From the NCBI RefSeq assembly GCF_004310665.1, contig NZ_SIXF01000007.1:62001-126000 (forward strand): a stretch of DNA of 64,000 bases, read 5' to 3'. Shown in pieces: positions 35,388 through 45,324 of the stretch. The notes beneath the pieces were generated by a model, which was given only the letters and a program-made list of their open reading frames with translations, made no database searches and had not been told where the DNA came from. Each line of letters starts with the position of its first letter. The first letter of the stretch is position 1. This stretch comes from Pedobacter kyonggii. GTDB taxonomy: Bacteria; Bacteroidota; Bacteroidia; Sphingobacteriales; Sphingobacteriaceae. The translations under genes and the position numbers were made by a program.

Positions 35388-36152
35388 TTAATTGTTTAAG
35401 GTAGTAAATCCACCGTCAATTGGGTAATCGCAACCTGTAATAAATGAGGCCTCATCGCTACATAGGTATAAAGCCAGGGCACCAACTTCTTCTGGTCTCG
35501 CCATTCTGCCGATAGGTTGTGATTTAGAAAGTTTTTCGAACATTTCAGGGATGTTATCCGGATAGTTTTTCTGTAAAAAGCCATCCACGAAGGGTGTATG
35601 AACCCGTGCTGGTGAAATGGAGTTACACCTGATGTTTTCGCCAATATAATCTTTCGCTACGCTCATAGTGATTGCTTTTACCGCACCTTTCGCGGCGCTA
35701 TAAACGAAACGATCTGGAAGACCAATTAGCGCGGCAATTGAGGCCATATTGATAATTACACCTCCGCCAGATAAACGGATCTGTGGAATGGCTGCATGCA
35801 AACAGTTATAAACGCCTTTCACGTTTACGCGCATAATACGGTCAAAATCAGCTTCATCTGTAGTATCAGCTTTGCCAATATGTGCAATACCGGCGTTATT
35901 AATCAGGATATTGATATTTCCGATCTGTTTAAAAACTTCGTGAACCGCATTATGATCTGAAACATCACAGCCGTAACTGAAAGCCTGTCCGCCATTTGTT
36001 TTAATTTCATCTAAAGTATCCTGGGCGTGTTCTGTTCCTAATTCGATGATGTGAACCTCAGCACCTTGTTTGGCTAAAATGGTTGCAATAGCTTTTCCTA
36101 TGCCGCTTCCCCCGCCTGTAACTACGGCTTTTTTGTTTTTTAGTGAAAACAT
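35388..36152 (-). CDS. SDR family sugar/sugar-acid dehydrogenase
   Basis: A 254-residue classical short-chain dehydrogenase. It has the nucleotide-binding 'VVTGGGSGIGKAIA', 'INNAGIAH', catalytic Ser in 'INMASIAAL', catalytic Tyr/Lys in 'YSAAKGAVKAI' and 'CNSISPARVHTPF'. An acidic residue after the first strand ('HIIELG') favours NAD over NADP. It opens the operon and would either oxidise L-fucose to the lactone or 2-keto-3-deoxy-L-fuconate to the diketo acid; both reactions are catalysed by SDRs in this route and the sequence does not decide. First gene of the five-gene operon. Confidence 0.9.
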   Translation of the reverse strand: MFSLKNKKAVVTGGGSGIGKAIATILAKQGAEVHIIELGTEHAQDTLDEIKTNGGQAFSYGCDVSDHNAVHEVFKQIGNINILINNAGIAHIGKADTTDEADFDRIMRVNVKGVYNCLHAAIPQIRLSGGGVIINMASIAALIGLPDRFVYSAAKGAVKAITMSVAKDYIGENIRCNSISPARVHTPFVDGFLQKNYPDNIPEMFEKLSKSQPIGRMARPEEVGALALYLCSDEASFITGCDYPIDGGFTTLNN

Positions 36153-36422
36153 GTATATGATTATAAATTATAATTGATTAGAATACGAATACAAATAAAA
36201 TAAATATTGTTGATTAAAAATTTTATCTTCTTGTCTAAATATTAACAGATATTGTCATACGCCATTCTGGATATTCTAATAGCCTTACCTTGCATAAATT
36301 TTACAAAGCCATTCGGTATTATTACTTATATTTGAATAATATCTTTATATTTAAATATAGTATTAACCAAATATTACATAAAAAACCTGTTAAAATAGGT
36401 TTTGTTATTAGAGCCAATTTGA
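36153..36422. promoter_or_regulatory. Divergent promoter region, fucose operon and PUL glycosidases
   Basis: About 270 bases between the SDR gene and the first plus-strand glycosidase gene. TATATTTG at 36327-36334 is an exact Bacteroidota -7 box for the plus-strand genes, about 90 bases before the first start. No -33 TTTG at the expected place. Regulators acting here are unknown; the AraC gene at 51707 is a candidate. Confidence 0.45.
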
Positions 36423-39158
36423 ATGAGAAATTTTCTGATTTTTATTTCCTGTTATTTTCTATCGATATCATTTTCTAATGCCAGTGTTCGGGCACCGAAA
36501 ACAATTGTAGTTTCTACGGAAAATCATGTTCGTGTGCGTTTTGGTGCCGAAAAGTTATCAAAAGCCTTAACTAAGCTGAATTATTCGACCAAAATCGAAC
36601 TAAAGGATAAACTTGCTGCAAATAACAATGTTATTGCAATTGGTGTGTTTTCGGATAAACTTTTTGTCAATAACCTTCCGGCAGAGATTAAAAATAAGAT
36701 TTTAACGACTAAAAAAGAGGGCTTTCATATTTATACGGGGAAAAACGGGGCGCTTTATGTAATCGGCAACGACGCATCTGGTGCTTTATATGGCTGTATA
36801 GAACTCGCAGATCAAATCAAGGGCAGTGGTAAATTGCCTACGCAGCTGGCATTTTCTGATCAGCCTGAAATGGTGCTGAGAGGTACCTGTATTGGTCTGC
36901 AGAAACCAGATTATCTGCCAGGCCATGATGTTTACGAATATCCTTATACCCCAGAAACTTTCCCATGGCTTTACGATAAGGCTTTATGGATTAAGTACCT
37001 GGATATGATGGTCGAAAACCGCTATAACTCGCTTTATCTATGGAATGGGCACCCTTTTTCGTCGCTGCTACGCTTAAAGGATTATCCTTACGCGGTAGAG
37101 GTAAATGATGCTACTTTAAAAAGGAATGAAGAAATTTTCCAGTTTTTAACGAAGGAAGCCGATAAACGTGGTATTTGGGTGATCCAGATGTTTTACAATA
37201 TTATTATTCCAAAACCATTTGCCGATAAACACGGCTTAAAAACACAAGATCGGAACCGTCCGATTATTCCTTTAATTGCCGATTATACCCGTAAATCGAT
37301 CGCCTCATTTGTCGAGAAATATCCCAATGTAGGTTTAATGGTGGCATTAGGCGAGGCAATGGAAGGTGTTGGTCAGGATGATATCGATTGGTTTACCAAA
37401 ACGATTATCCCCGGTGTTAAAGATGGATTAAAAGCCGCTGGCATTAAGGAAGAACCTCCGATTGTATTGCGTGCACATGATACAGACGCACCAAGTGTGA
37501 TGAAAGCAGCGCTGCCCTTTTATAAAAACCTATATACCGAAAATAAATTTAATGGTGAGGCTTTAACTACTTATACCCCTCGCGGGGCATGGGCCGAGTT
37601 AAACAGGAAATTAGCCGCTATTGGAACTATCAACATCTCTAACGTACATATTTTAGCTAATCTAGAGCCGTTTCGTTATGGTTCGGCAGACTTTATCCAG
37701 AAATCAGTTCAGGCGATGAACAAGATTTATGGTGCAAAAGGTTTGCATTTATATCCTCAGGCCAGCTATTGGGATTGGCCTTATTCGGCTGATGAGGTAA
37801 AAGGAAGGTTATTGGAAGTAGACCGCGATTGGATCTGGTACAAGGAATGGGCAAGATATTCGTGGAATTCGCAAAGAGACCGTAGTGGAGAAATTAACTA
37901 TTGGGGAAAAGAACTGGCCAACAAATATGGTACTAATTTAACTGGGGGTAAAGCTATTCTGAATGCCTACGAAGAATCGGGCGAAATATCGCCTAAACTT
38001 TTGCGCAGGTATGGCATTACCGATGGTAACAGACAAACACTGACGTTAGGCATGTTGATGACTCAGCTCATTAATCCGTTCCGTTATGGGTTGTTTACGT
38101 TAATGTACGAATCGGAAGCGCCAGAAGGCGAAATGATTATTGAATACGCCGAAAAAGAGTGGAAGAAACAAGGCCATATCGGAGAAACCCCAGTTCAGGT
38201 GGCGCGCGAAGTGGTTGAACATGGCAAAAAAGCCATTCAATCTATTAATGAGGCTGCACCCATTGTAACGAAAGATACTGCAGAATTTAAGCGACTTAGA
38301 AATGATATCTATTGTTATGATGAAATGGCTAATTTTTATGCTGAAAAAGTTAAAGCAGCCCTGTGGATACTGCGGTATAAAAATTCGAATCAGGTAGCTG
38401 ATTTAGAGCAGGCATTGCCTTTTCTCCAAAAAAGTGTAGATCATTATGCTAAACTGGTTAAATTGACTGAACACAGTTACCTGTATGCCAATAGCATGCA
38501 AACCAAACAGCGGAAAATCCCGATGCGTGGTGTAGATAAAACCTTTATCCATTGGAAAGAGATGCTACCGGTTTTCACCAAAGAACTTGACCATTTTAAA
38601 AGAAGTATCGATTCTCTGAAATCAATAAAACAAGGAACTGTTGCTGCAATTGTGCCTTATAAAAGTGCTGATGTTAAAGTCTTAAATGAAACAGAAAGCT
38701 ATGTGATAGCCAAAGATGCAACGCTTTTCGCAGATACTGCAATTAAGATTAAAGAAGTTGCAGCGCATTTGGTGGGTTTAAAGGGGATTAAACTGGCAAA
38801 GGAAAAGCAAATTAAAATTGGGACCGAAATTAAATTCAGGACCAAAGCACCTGTAAAATTGCTGATAGGCTTTTTTAATCAGAAAGATCCTCAATATCTA
38901 GCTCCCCCACAACTAGAAACAGATGCAAGTGCCAATAACTACGGTCAGTCTGAAATCAAGATATCGAATGCGTTGGTGCCTTATGGTTTTCCACCGGTAA
39001 ATGTTCATGCTTATTCTTTCCCTGCAGGAACACATACTTTAAATTTAGGTAAAGGGGCCTGCCTGGTTTTAGGGTTTATTGATGACAAACAGGAACTGCG
39101 GATTTTTAATGCAGGTTTAGATGGTAGAGGAAAAGACATTGATTGGTTATTTGAATAA
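36423..39158 (+). CDS. Secreted glycosidase with GH67-type N-terminal domain
   Basis: A 911-residue secreted protein (signal peptide to about residue 20). Residues 25-140 look like the alpha/beta domain that precedes GH67, GH20 and GH84 catalytic barrels ('GFHIYTGKNGALYVIGNDAS' then 'GALYGCIELADQIK'). A (beta/alpha)8-like part follows with 'MMVENRYNSLYLWNGHPFSS', 'EADKRGIWVIQMFYN', 'GLMVALGEAMEGVGQDD' and 'LHLYPQASYWDWPYS'. Acidic residues such as Glu/Asp in 'LGEAMEGVGQDD' are possible catalytic groups. The C-terminal ~170 residues form a separate beta-rich part. I cannot name the CAZy family. It leads the plus-strand glycosidase run and overlaps the next gene by one base. Confidence 0.78.
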   Translation: MRNFLIFISCYFLSISFSNASVRAPKTIVVSTENHVRVRFGAEKLSKALTKLNYSTKIELKDKLAANNNVIAIGVFSDKLFVNNLPAEIKNKILTTKKEGFHIYTGKNGALYVIGNDASGALYGCIELADQIKGSGKLPTQLAFSDQPEMVLRGTCIGLQKPDYLPGHDVYEYPYTPETFPWLYDKALWIKYLDMMVENRYNSLYLWNGHPFSSLLRLKDYPYAVEVNDATLKRNEEIFQFLTKEADKRGIWVIQMFYNIIIPKPFADKHGLKTQDRNRPIIPLIADYTRKSIASFVEKYPNVGLMVALGEAMEGVGQDDIDWFTKTIIPGVKDGLKAAGIKEEPPIVLRAHDTDAPSVMKAALPFYKNLYTENKFNGEALTTYTPRGAWAELNRKLAAIGTINISNVHILANLEPFRYGSADFIQKSVQAMNKIYGAKGLHLYPQASYWDWPYSADEVKGRLLEVDRDWIWYKEWARYSWNSQRDRSGEINYWGKELANKYGTNLTGGKAILNAYEESGEISPKLLRRYGITDGNRQTLTLGMLMTQLINPFRYGLFTLMYESEAPEGEMIIEYAEKEWKKQGHIGETPVQVAREVVEHGKKAIQSINEAAPIVTKDTAEFKRLRNDIYCYDEMANFYAEKVKAALWILRYKNSNQVADLEQALPFLQKSVDHYAKLVKLTEHSYLYANSMQTKQRKIPMRGVDKTFIHWKEMLPVFTKELDHFKRSIDSLKSIKQGTVAAIVPYKSADVKVLNETESYVIAKDATLFADTAIKIKEVAAHLVGLKGIKLAKEKQIKIGTEIKFRTKAPVKLLIGFFNQKDPQYLAPPQLETDASANNYGQSEIKISNALVPYGFPPVNVHAYSFPAGTHTLNLGKGACLVLGFIDDKQELRIFNAGLDGRGKDIDWLFE

Positions 39159-40711
39159 TGATGAATACAAGAAATTTAATTGCAATAGCAGCATTTTCGG
39201 TGTTGACAATCACAGGCTTTGCGCAGCAGAAATCAATTCTGGGTACTGAAAAGCTGAAAAAATATGTTACCTATTTTAATTCTATCGACACCGAGGCGGT
39301 TAAAAACCATGTACCCAATGCCGAAGCCTTTACATGGTTAGCGGAGCAGGCACCTTTATTTGAATGCCCCGATTCGGTACTGGAGCAAAACTACTACTAC
39401 CGCTGGTGGACTTACCGCAAACACCTGGTTAAAACTCCTGAAGGATTTATTTTTACCGAATTTATCGAACCGGTTAAACATGCCGGAAAATACAATTCCA
39501 TCAGCTGCGCATTAGGTCATCATATTTACGAAGGCAGGTGGCTAAAGGACAATAGTTATTTAAAAGATTATATCAAATTCTGGCTTTACCATGCCGATGT
39601 TGGCCAAACGAAACAACGTTTCCATCAATTTAGCAGCTGGGTTGATGATGCCGTTTATCAGAATTACCTGGTACAGCCCGATCAAGAATTTTTGAAGGAA
39701 ATTTTGCCTGCATTGGATAAAGATTACGCCAAATGGGAAGCTGAAAGGCAGCTTAAAAACGGTCTTTTCTGGCAACATGATGTTAAGGATGGCATGGAAG
39801 AGTCGATCAGTGGTTCACGTAAAGACCAGAACCAACGACCAACCATAAACAGTTACATGTATGGCAACGCCATGGCTTTAAATAAAATTGCCACACTTTT
39901 AGATGATGGAGCGCTTGCGAGTAAGTATAAAAACAAAGCAATTGTGCTTAAAAAACTGGTTCAGGATAGTTTGTGGAATGCTTCTTCTCTGTTTTTTGAA
40001 ACAAGAAAAGCCAAAGGAGGTTCATCTGATGTTAGAGAAGCCATCGGTTTTACACCTTGGGAATTTAACCTGCCTGATGATCAGTCAAATTATGCAAAAG
40101 CCTGGGATCAGCTGCTTGATACTGCTGGATTTAAAGCACCCTGGGGCTTAACCACGGCTGAAAGAAGAAATCCAACATTTAGAACAAGAGGAACAGGACA
40201 TAGCTGCGAATGGGATGGTGCGCTTTGGCCTTTTGCCAGTTCGCAAACTTTAAAAGGATTGGCAAATCTGCTCGCGAATTATAAAAAACACGGTAAAATG
40301 AATGCCAGAGTCTTTTATCAGGAGTTACACCAGTATGCCGCTTCTCATGTTAAAAACGGAAAACCTTACATAGGCGAGTATCAGGATGAAAAAACCGGAG
40401 AATGGCTAAAAGGTGATAATCCAAGGAGCAGTTTTTACAATCACTCTACATTTAATGATTTAATTATTAATGATCTAATTGGCTTAAAGCCACGTCAGGA
40501 TAATGTGCTCGAAATTTTTCCATTAATTCCTAAAAATCAGTGGGATTGGTTCATGTTAGATCAAGTTTCGTATCACCATAAAACACTGACTATTTTGTGG
40601 GATAAAACCGGAAAAAAATATAATAAGGGCAAAGGATTAATCGTGCTTGTAAATGGAAAAGAGATTTATAAAGGGAAAGATCTGAAGCCTTTAAAAGTGC
40701 AGATGAATTAA
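39158..40711 (+). CDS. Secreted MGH1/GH63-like (alpha/alpha)6 glycosidase
   Basis: A 517-residue secreted protein (signal peptide ending near GFAQQ). It has the six-hairpin toroid sequence pattern of mannosylglycerate hydrolase/GH63-like enzymes: 'YYYRWWTYRKHLVKTPEGF', 'SWVDDAVYQNYLVQPDQEF', 'INSYMYGNAMALNKIATLL', 'RTRGTGHSCEWDGALWPFAS' and 'YNHSTFNDLIINDLIGLKP'. The Asp/Glu residues in 'SWVDDA' and 'CEWDGALW' are plausible catalytic groups. Start at 39158 overlaps the upstream stop by one base; a second ATG follows directly. Substrate unknown. The clan is fairly clear; the family is not. Confidence 0.8.
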   Translation: MMNTRNLIAIAAFSVLTITGFAQQKSILGTEKLKKYVTYFNSIDTEAVKNHVPNAEAFTWLAEQAPLFECPDSVLEQNYYYRWWTYRKHLVKTPEGFIFTEFIEPVKHAGKYNSISCALGHHIYEGRWLKDNSYLKDYIKFWLYHADVGQTKQRFHQFSSWVDDAVYQNYLVQPDQEFLKEILPALDKDYAKWEAERQLKNGLFWQHDVKDGMEESISGSRKDQNQRPTINSYMYGNAMALNKIATLLDDGALASKYKNKAIVLKKLVQDSLWNASSLFFETRKAKGGSSDVREAIGFTPWEFNLPDDQSNYAKAWDQLLDTAGFKAPWGLTTAERRNPTFRTRGTGHSCEWDGALWPFASSQTLKGLANLLANYKKHGKMNARVFYQELHQYAASHVKNGKPYIGEYQDEKTGEWLKGDNPRSSFYNHSTFNDLIINDLIGLKPRQDNVLEIFPLIPKNQWDWFMLDQVSYHHKTLTILWDKTGKKYNKGKGLIVLVNGKEIYKGKDLKPLKVQMN

Positions 40712-40740
40712 TTGTTTAAAGATAAAATCGCAACAGTATT

Positions 40741-40896
40741 TTGCACTCGTTCGGAAACGAGCGCAAGCATGATCGTCATTGCGAACTGAAGCGTTGAAAT
40801 GCGGCGAGAGTGAAGCAATCTTTCAAACATAAAATCCTCGGTCTGTGTCCTCACAGACCGAAACTTAAATCTTGTTTCGTGAAGACACGAAACAAG
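40741..40896. repeat. Repeat cluster: three NRGA-loop hairpins and a GTCATTGCGA repeat
   Basis: In order: TTGCACTCGTT-CGGA-AACGAGCGCAA (40741-40766, one mismatch); GTCATTGCGA...GAAGCAATC (about 40775-40820); CGGTCTGTG-TCCT-CACAGACCG (40839-40860, perfect); CTTGTTTCGTG-AAGA-CACGAAACAAG (40871-40896, perfect 11 bp). All lie between the MGH1-like gene and the polygalacturonase gene, the last ending 24 bases before its start. Stem sequences differ between copies while the loops follow NRGA or its complement. Confidence 0.8.
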
Positions 40897-40919
40897 GCTT
40901 GACAATAAAATATAACCAA

Positions 40920-42506
40920 ATGAAATATTCCATCAACATCATTAAAGTTTTAATTTTCATACTTGCTTTTGGCATCGTCTTAACTACAAATGCCCAGTCT
41001 TATTACAACGTAATTAAATACGGTGCGAAAAACGACAGCAGCAAGCTGGCTACAACAGCAATCAAAAATGCGATAGAAGCGGCATCAAAAGCGGGTGGCG
41101 GAACAGTTTATTTTCCTGCGGGAAAATACCTAACTGGCGCCATCCATTTAAAAAGCAACATCACTATATTAATTGATGCCGGTGCCGAATTACATTTCAG
41201 CGATAATTTTGATGATTATTTACCTATGGTAAAAAGTCGTTACGAAGGTGTTGATGTAACCAGTTTTTCGCCATTATTTTACGCCTATAAAGTAGAGAAT
41301 ATCTCCATTATTGGTAGGGGGATTATTGATGGACATGGTAAAAAATGGTGGGATTTTGTAGAAGGTTATAAAGAGGGACAACCACGTTCTAAATGGCAAA
41401 CTACTTTTGATGGTTTAAATAAGGATATTATCCTTCCAGATGATCCTAAGCAGATGAAACGTGGCTTTCTTCGTCCACCGTTTATACAACCGATGTTCTG
41501 TAAAAATGTGCTGATCGATGGGATAACCATCCGTAATTCGCCTTTTTGGACCGTAAATCCAGAGTTTTGTGAAAATGTTAAGGTTCATGCCGTTACCATC
41601 AACAATCCCCATTCGCCGAATACAGACGGTATTAATCCTGAATCTTGTAAAAATGTGCACATTTCAGATTGCCACATCAGTGTAGGAGATGATTGTATCA
41701 CGATCAAATCGGGCAAAGATGCACCAGGCAGAAAAATGGCTGTTCCTGCAGAAAATTATGTGATTACCAATTGTACCATGTTATCAGGTCATGGTGGAGT
41801 GGTTATTGGCAGTGAAATGTCGGGAGATGTACGTAAAATAGCCATCTCGAACTGTGTCTTCGATGGAACAGATAGAGGGATCCGCATTAAAACAGCCCGT
41901 GGCAGGGGCGGTGTTGTTGAGGAGATCAGAGTAAGCAATATTGTCATGAAAAACATTAAAGATCAGGCGATTGTGCTCGATATGCAGTATGCAAAAACAA
42001 ATATAGAAGCTGTTTCCGAACGTACACCGATTTTTAGAAATATCCATTTCAGCAATATCACTGGTCAGGTTAACCAGGCAGGTTATTTAAATGGTTTAGA
42101 AGAAATGCCTATCGATAATATTACCTTCAGTGATATTAATATGGATGCTAAAACTGGTTTTTCTATTCAAAATTCCAGTAATATTGAGTTTCATAACGTA
42201 ACGGTAAATACCGAATTAGGTGCATCGATAAAGGCATTAAAGGTGAATAATTTAATTGTTGATGGTTTAAAAAGTAATAAACCTCATGCCAATGCGGCTG
42301 TAATTGATATCACTAATGTATCTGATCTGTTTCTGTATAATGCCTTTCCGGTTAAAGGAACTGTTACCTATTTGAAATTAAACGGAGCGGAGACTAAAAA
42401 TATATTCTTAGGAAATAATAATTTTAGACGGATGAAAGATGCCGTTAAGAAAGAAAAAGAAGTAAACAGTAACATCGAAATTATTTCAGGCGATAAAGGA
42501 CAATAA
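40920..42506 (+). CDS. GH28 polygalacturonase-type glycosidase
   Basis: A 528-residue secreted GH28 enzyme; start at 40920 gives a signal peptide ending near TNAQS, while the frame extends upstream into a hairpin repeat. The right-handed beta-helix starts 'YYNVIKYGAKNDSSKLATTA' and carries all GH28 signatures: 'NTDGINPESCKNV' and 'ISVGDDCITIKSG' (three catalytic Asps), 'SGHGGVVIGSEMSGD' (His) and 'DRGIRIKTARGRGG' (Arg/Lys). GH28 enzymes hydrolyse alpha-1,4-galacturonide linkages of pectin by inversion; exo or related rhamnogalacturonan activity is possible. This is the best clue that the locus targets a pectic polymer. Confidence 0.93.
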   Translation: MKYSINIIKVLIFILAFGIVLTTNAQSYYNVIKYGAKNDSSKLATTAIKNAIEAASKAGGGTVYFPAGKYLTGAIHLKSNITILIDAGAELHFSDNFDDYLPMVKSRYEGVDVTSFSPLFYAYKVENISIIGRGIIDGHGKKWWDFVEGYKEGQPRSKWQTTFDGLNKDIILPDDPKQMKRGFLRPPFIQPMFCKNVLIDGITIRNSPFWTVNPEFCENVKVHAVTINNPHSPNTDGINPESCKNVHISDCHISVGDDCITIKSGKDAPGRKMAVPAENYVITNCTMLSGHGGVVIGSEMSGDVRKIAISNCVFDGTDRGIRIKTARGRGGVVEEIRVSNIVMKNIKDQAIVLDMQYAKTNIEAVSERTPIFRNIHFSNITGQVNQAGYLNGLEEMPIDNITFSDINMDAKTGFSIQNSSNIEFHNVTVNTELGASIKALKVNNLIVDGLKSNKPHANAAVIDITNVSDLFLYNAFPVKGTVTYLKLNGAETKNIFLGNNNFRRMKDAVKKEKEVNSNIEIISGDKGQ

Positions 42507-42507
42507 T

Positions 42508-45324
42508 ATGGGGTTTAAACTTTTATTAAGTACATCATTTTTAATATTGACAGCTCATTTTAGCAGCTTTGCACAAGAAAATAACCATACTTTATGGTAC
42601 AATAAGGCTGCCGAAAAGTGGACGGATGCCTTGCCAATCGGAAACGGTAGATTGGGCGCCATGATTTTCGCCGGAACGGCTGTAGATCATATCCAATTTA
42701 ACGAGGAAACCGTTTGGACGGGCAAACCAAGGGATTATAACCGGAGAGGCGCTTACCAATATCTTCCTGAGATCAGAAAACTACTTTTTGAAGGAAAACA
42801 GGCAGCTGCTGAAACCTTAGCACAAGAACATTTTATGGGCTTGCAAAGTAGTTCCGGCGATAGAAAAGTTTGGGTAAATGAGATGAAAGCAGGAAAAGGT
42901 ATTCAAGGAAACCCTGCGCTAACAAATTTTGATGATCAGCTTTGGAAAATTATAAAAGTACCTGCCTATGAAGGTTGGGAAACGGTAGGCTTAGCCAATT
43001 TAGATGGCGCCGTTTGGTTCAGAACCACTTTTGATATGCCCGAAAATTGGGCAGGAAAAGATCTTGTACTCGACCTTAATCGCATCCGTGATCAGGATTT
43101 CACTTACATAAACGGTCAATTGGTCGGTAATACCGATAGTACGGAGCCAAGAAAATATACTATTCCTGCAAAATTGATTAAAAAAGGCAAAAATATAATT
43201 GCTATCCAGGTACTTAATTATTTCGATAAAGGTGGTTTAGTAGGTTATAAAGACACTTCGAAAAAGATCGGGATCTATCCGGTTGGAGGTAGTATGGATC
43301 AGGGTATTTCGCTTGTAAAAGATTGGAAATATAAAATCCAGGATGAAAATCCACCTGCTGTTCCGCAATACCAGGCAAGTTATCAACCTTTTGGCGATTT
43401 AAACTTATATTTCAAACAAACAAAATCAATTGTTACCAATTACAAACGATCTTTGGATATCAGTACTGCTGTTGCCAAAACCAGTTATACCTTAAATGGT
43501 GTAAATTATCAGCGAGAGTATTTTGCAAGTCAGCCCAATCAGGCTATTGTAATCCATTTAACGGCCGATAAAAAAGCATCCATCAGTTTCGATGCAGCAC
43601 TTTCCAGTGCGCACCGAAAATCATCGGTAAAAACGTTGGCCAACAACGTAATTACTTTATCGGTTCAGGTAAAAGATGGTGCAATTAAGGGAGAAAGCCG
43701 ATTAACAGCTTTAATCAAAAACGGGTCTGTGAAGGTGATGAATGGCAAAATCAGGATCAATCAGGCAGATGAAGTAACACTTTATTTAACAGCTGGAACG
43801 AATTTTATCAATGCGCAGGATATTTCAGGAAACCCTGCAACGGCCAATATTAAAGCACTCAATAGTTTAAAAGGTAAAGCGTACACCGAAATTAAACAGA
43901 AGCACATTAAAGAATACCAAAGCTATTACAACACCTTTAGTGTTGATTTTGGTCGATCGGATAATGAAAACCATTCTACTGATGAAAGACTAACAAAATT
44001 TGCAACTGCCAACGATCCTGCTTTTGCAGCTTTATATATGCAGTATGGAAGATATTTGTTGATTTCGAGCTCTAGGCCAGGTACTCAGCCAGCCAATCTT
44101 CAAGGGATTTGGAACGATTTGCTTACACCACCATGGGGAAGCAAGTACACCACCAATATTAACCTAGAAATGAACTATTGGCCAACTGAAATTCTAAATT
44201 TATCGGCACTAAACGAACCACTTTTTAGTAAAATTAAAGGCTTATCTAAAACTGGTGCTGAAACTGCAAAGGCATATTACAATGCCCGTGGTTGGGTTTT
44301 ACACCACAATACCGATTTGTGGAATGGAACAGCGCCAATCAATGCCTCAAATCATGGCATTTGGGTAAGTGGAGGTGGCTGGTTAAGCCAGCATTTGTGG
44401 GAGCACTACCAGTTTAGTAAAGATCGTAAGTTTCTGGAAAGCGAAGCCTATCCTTTAATGAAACAGGCTGCATTGTTTTTCGAAGATTTTTTAGTGAAAG
44501 ATCCAAAAACTGGTTGGTTAATCAGTACTCCATCTAACTCACCAGAAAATGGTGGTTTAGTGGCTGGCCCAACAATGGACCACCAGATTATCAGATCGCT
44601 TTTCAGAAATTGCATAGTAGCAGCCGAAACGCTCAATGTAGATGCCGAATTCAGAAAATCGCTAGCTGAAAAAGTTAAACAGCTAGCACCAAATCAGATA
44701 GGCAAATATGGACAGTTACAGGAATGGTTAACAGATGTAGATGATACCACCAATAAACACCGTCATGTTTCCCATTTGTGGGGCGTTTACCCTGGAAATG
44801 ATATTACATGGGATGACAATGAAAAAATGATGAAAGCTGCAAAACAGTCTTTATTATACCGTGGAGATGATGCTACTGGCTGGAGTTTGGCGTGGAAAAT
44901 CAATTTCTGGGCAAGGTTTAAAGATGGCGATCATGCCATGAAACTGGTTAAAATGTTAATGAAACCAGCGAATAATGGCGCAGGTTCTTATGTGAATCTT
45001 TTTGATGCACACCCGCCTTTCCAGATAGATGGAAACTTTGGTGGTGCAGCTGGAATCGCTGAAATGATTGTGCAGAGTCATCAGGGCTATCTGGATATTT
45101 TACCAGCTTTGCCAGCAGCTATTCCAAGCGGAGAAATTAAAGGACTTCTGGCCCGAGGAGGTTTCGAACTGGATTTAACCTGGGATAAAGGTTTACTAAC
45201 CTCACTTACCATAAAATCTAAAAGAGGAGGAAACTGTAAAATCCGTTACAAAAAGAACAACATCAATATCGAAACTACAGCTGGAGAAAGCTATAAACTG
45301 AATGGGGAGCTGAAAGCGCGATGA
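42508..45324 (+). CDS. GH95 alpha-L-fucosidase/galactosidase with inserted domain
   Basis: A 938-residue secreted GH95 enzyme, about 180 residues longer than the one at 16455. The extra length is an insertion at about residues 115-280 within the N-terminal beta domain, containing a jelly-roll-like sequence ('GAVWFRTTFDMPENWAGKDL', 'IRDQDFTYINGQLVG', 'GKNIIAIQVLNYFDKGG') typical of galactose-binding-like domains of beta-glycosidases. The catalytic domain is intact: '[20 protein letters not shown]', 'TTNINLEMNYWPTEI', 'SPENGGLVAGPTMDH', '[16 protein letters not shown]'. It starts one base after GH28 and overlaps the GH2 ATG, so translation is coupled. Likely removes terminal alpha-L-fucose or alpha-L-galactose. 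Confidence 0.92.
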   Translation: MGFKLLLSTSFLILTAHFSSFAQENNHTLWYNKAAEKWTDALPIGNGRLGAMIFAGTAVDHIQFNEETVWTGKPRDYNRRGAYQYLPEIRKLLFEGKQAAAETLAQEHFMGLQSSSGDRKVWVNEMKAGKGIQGNPALTNFDDQLWKIIKVPAYEGWETVGLANLDGAVWFRTTFDMPENWAGKDLVLDLNRIRDQDFTYINGQLVGNTDSTEPRKYTIPAKLIKKGKNIIAIQVLNYFDKGGLVGYKDTSKKIGIYPVGGSMDQGISLVKDWKYKIQDENPPAVPQYQASYQPFGDLNLYFKQTKSIVTNYKRSLDISTAVAKTSYTLNGVNYQREYFASQPNQAIVIHLTADKKASISFDAALSSAHRKSSVKTLANNVITLSVQVKDGAIKGESRLTALIKNGSVKVMNGKIRINQADEVTLYLTAGTNFINAQDISGNPATANIKALNSLKGKAYTEIKQKHIKEYQSYYNTFSVDFGRSDNENHSTDERLTKFATANDPAFAALYMQYGRYLLISSSRPGTQPANLQGIWNDLLTPPWGSKYTTNINLEMNYWPTEILNLSALNEPLFSKIKGLSKTGAETAKAYYNARGWVLHHNTDLWNGTAPINASNHGIWVSGGGWLSQHLWEHYQFSKDRKFLESEAYPLMKQAALFFEDFLVKDPKTGWLISTPSNSPENGGLVAGPTMDHQIIRSLFRNCIVAAETLNVDAEFRKSLAEKVKQLAPNQIGKYGQLQEWLTDVDDTTNKHRHVSHLWGVYPGNDITWDDNEKMMKAAKQSLLYRGDDATGWSLAWKINFWARFKDGDHAMKLVKMLMKPANNGAGSYVNLFDAHPPFQIDGNFGGAAGIAEMIVQSHQGYLDILPALPAAIPSGEIKGLLARGGFELDLTWDKGLLTSLTIKSKRGGNCKIRYKKNNINIETTAGESYKLNGELKAR

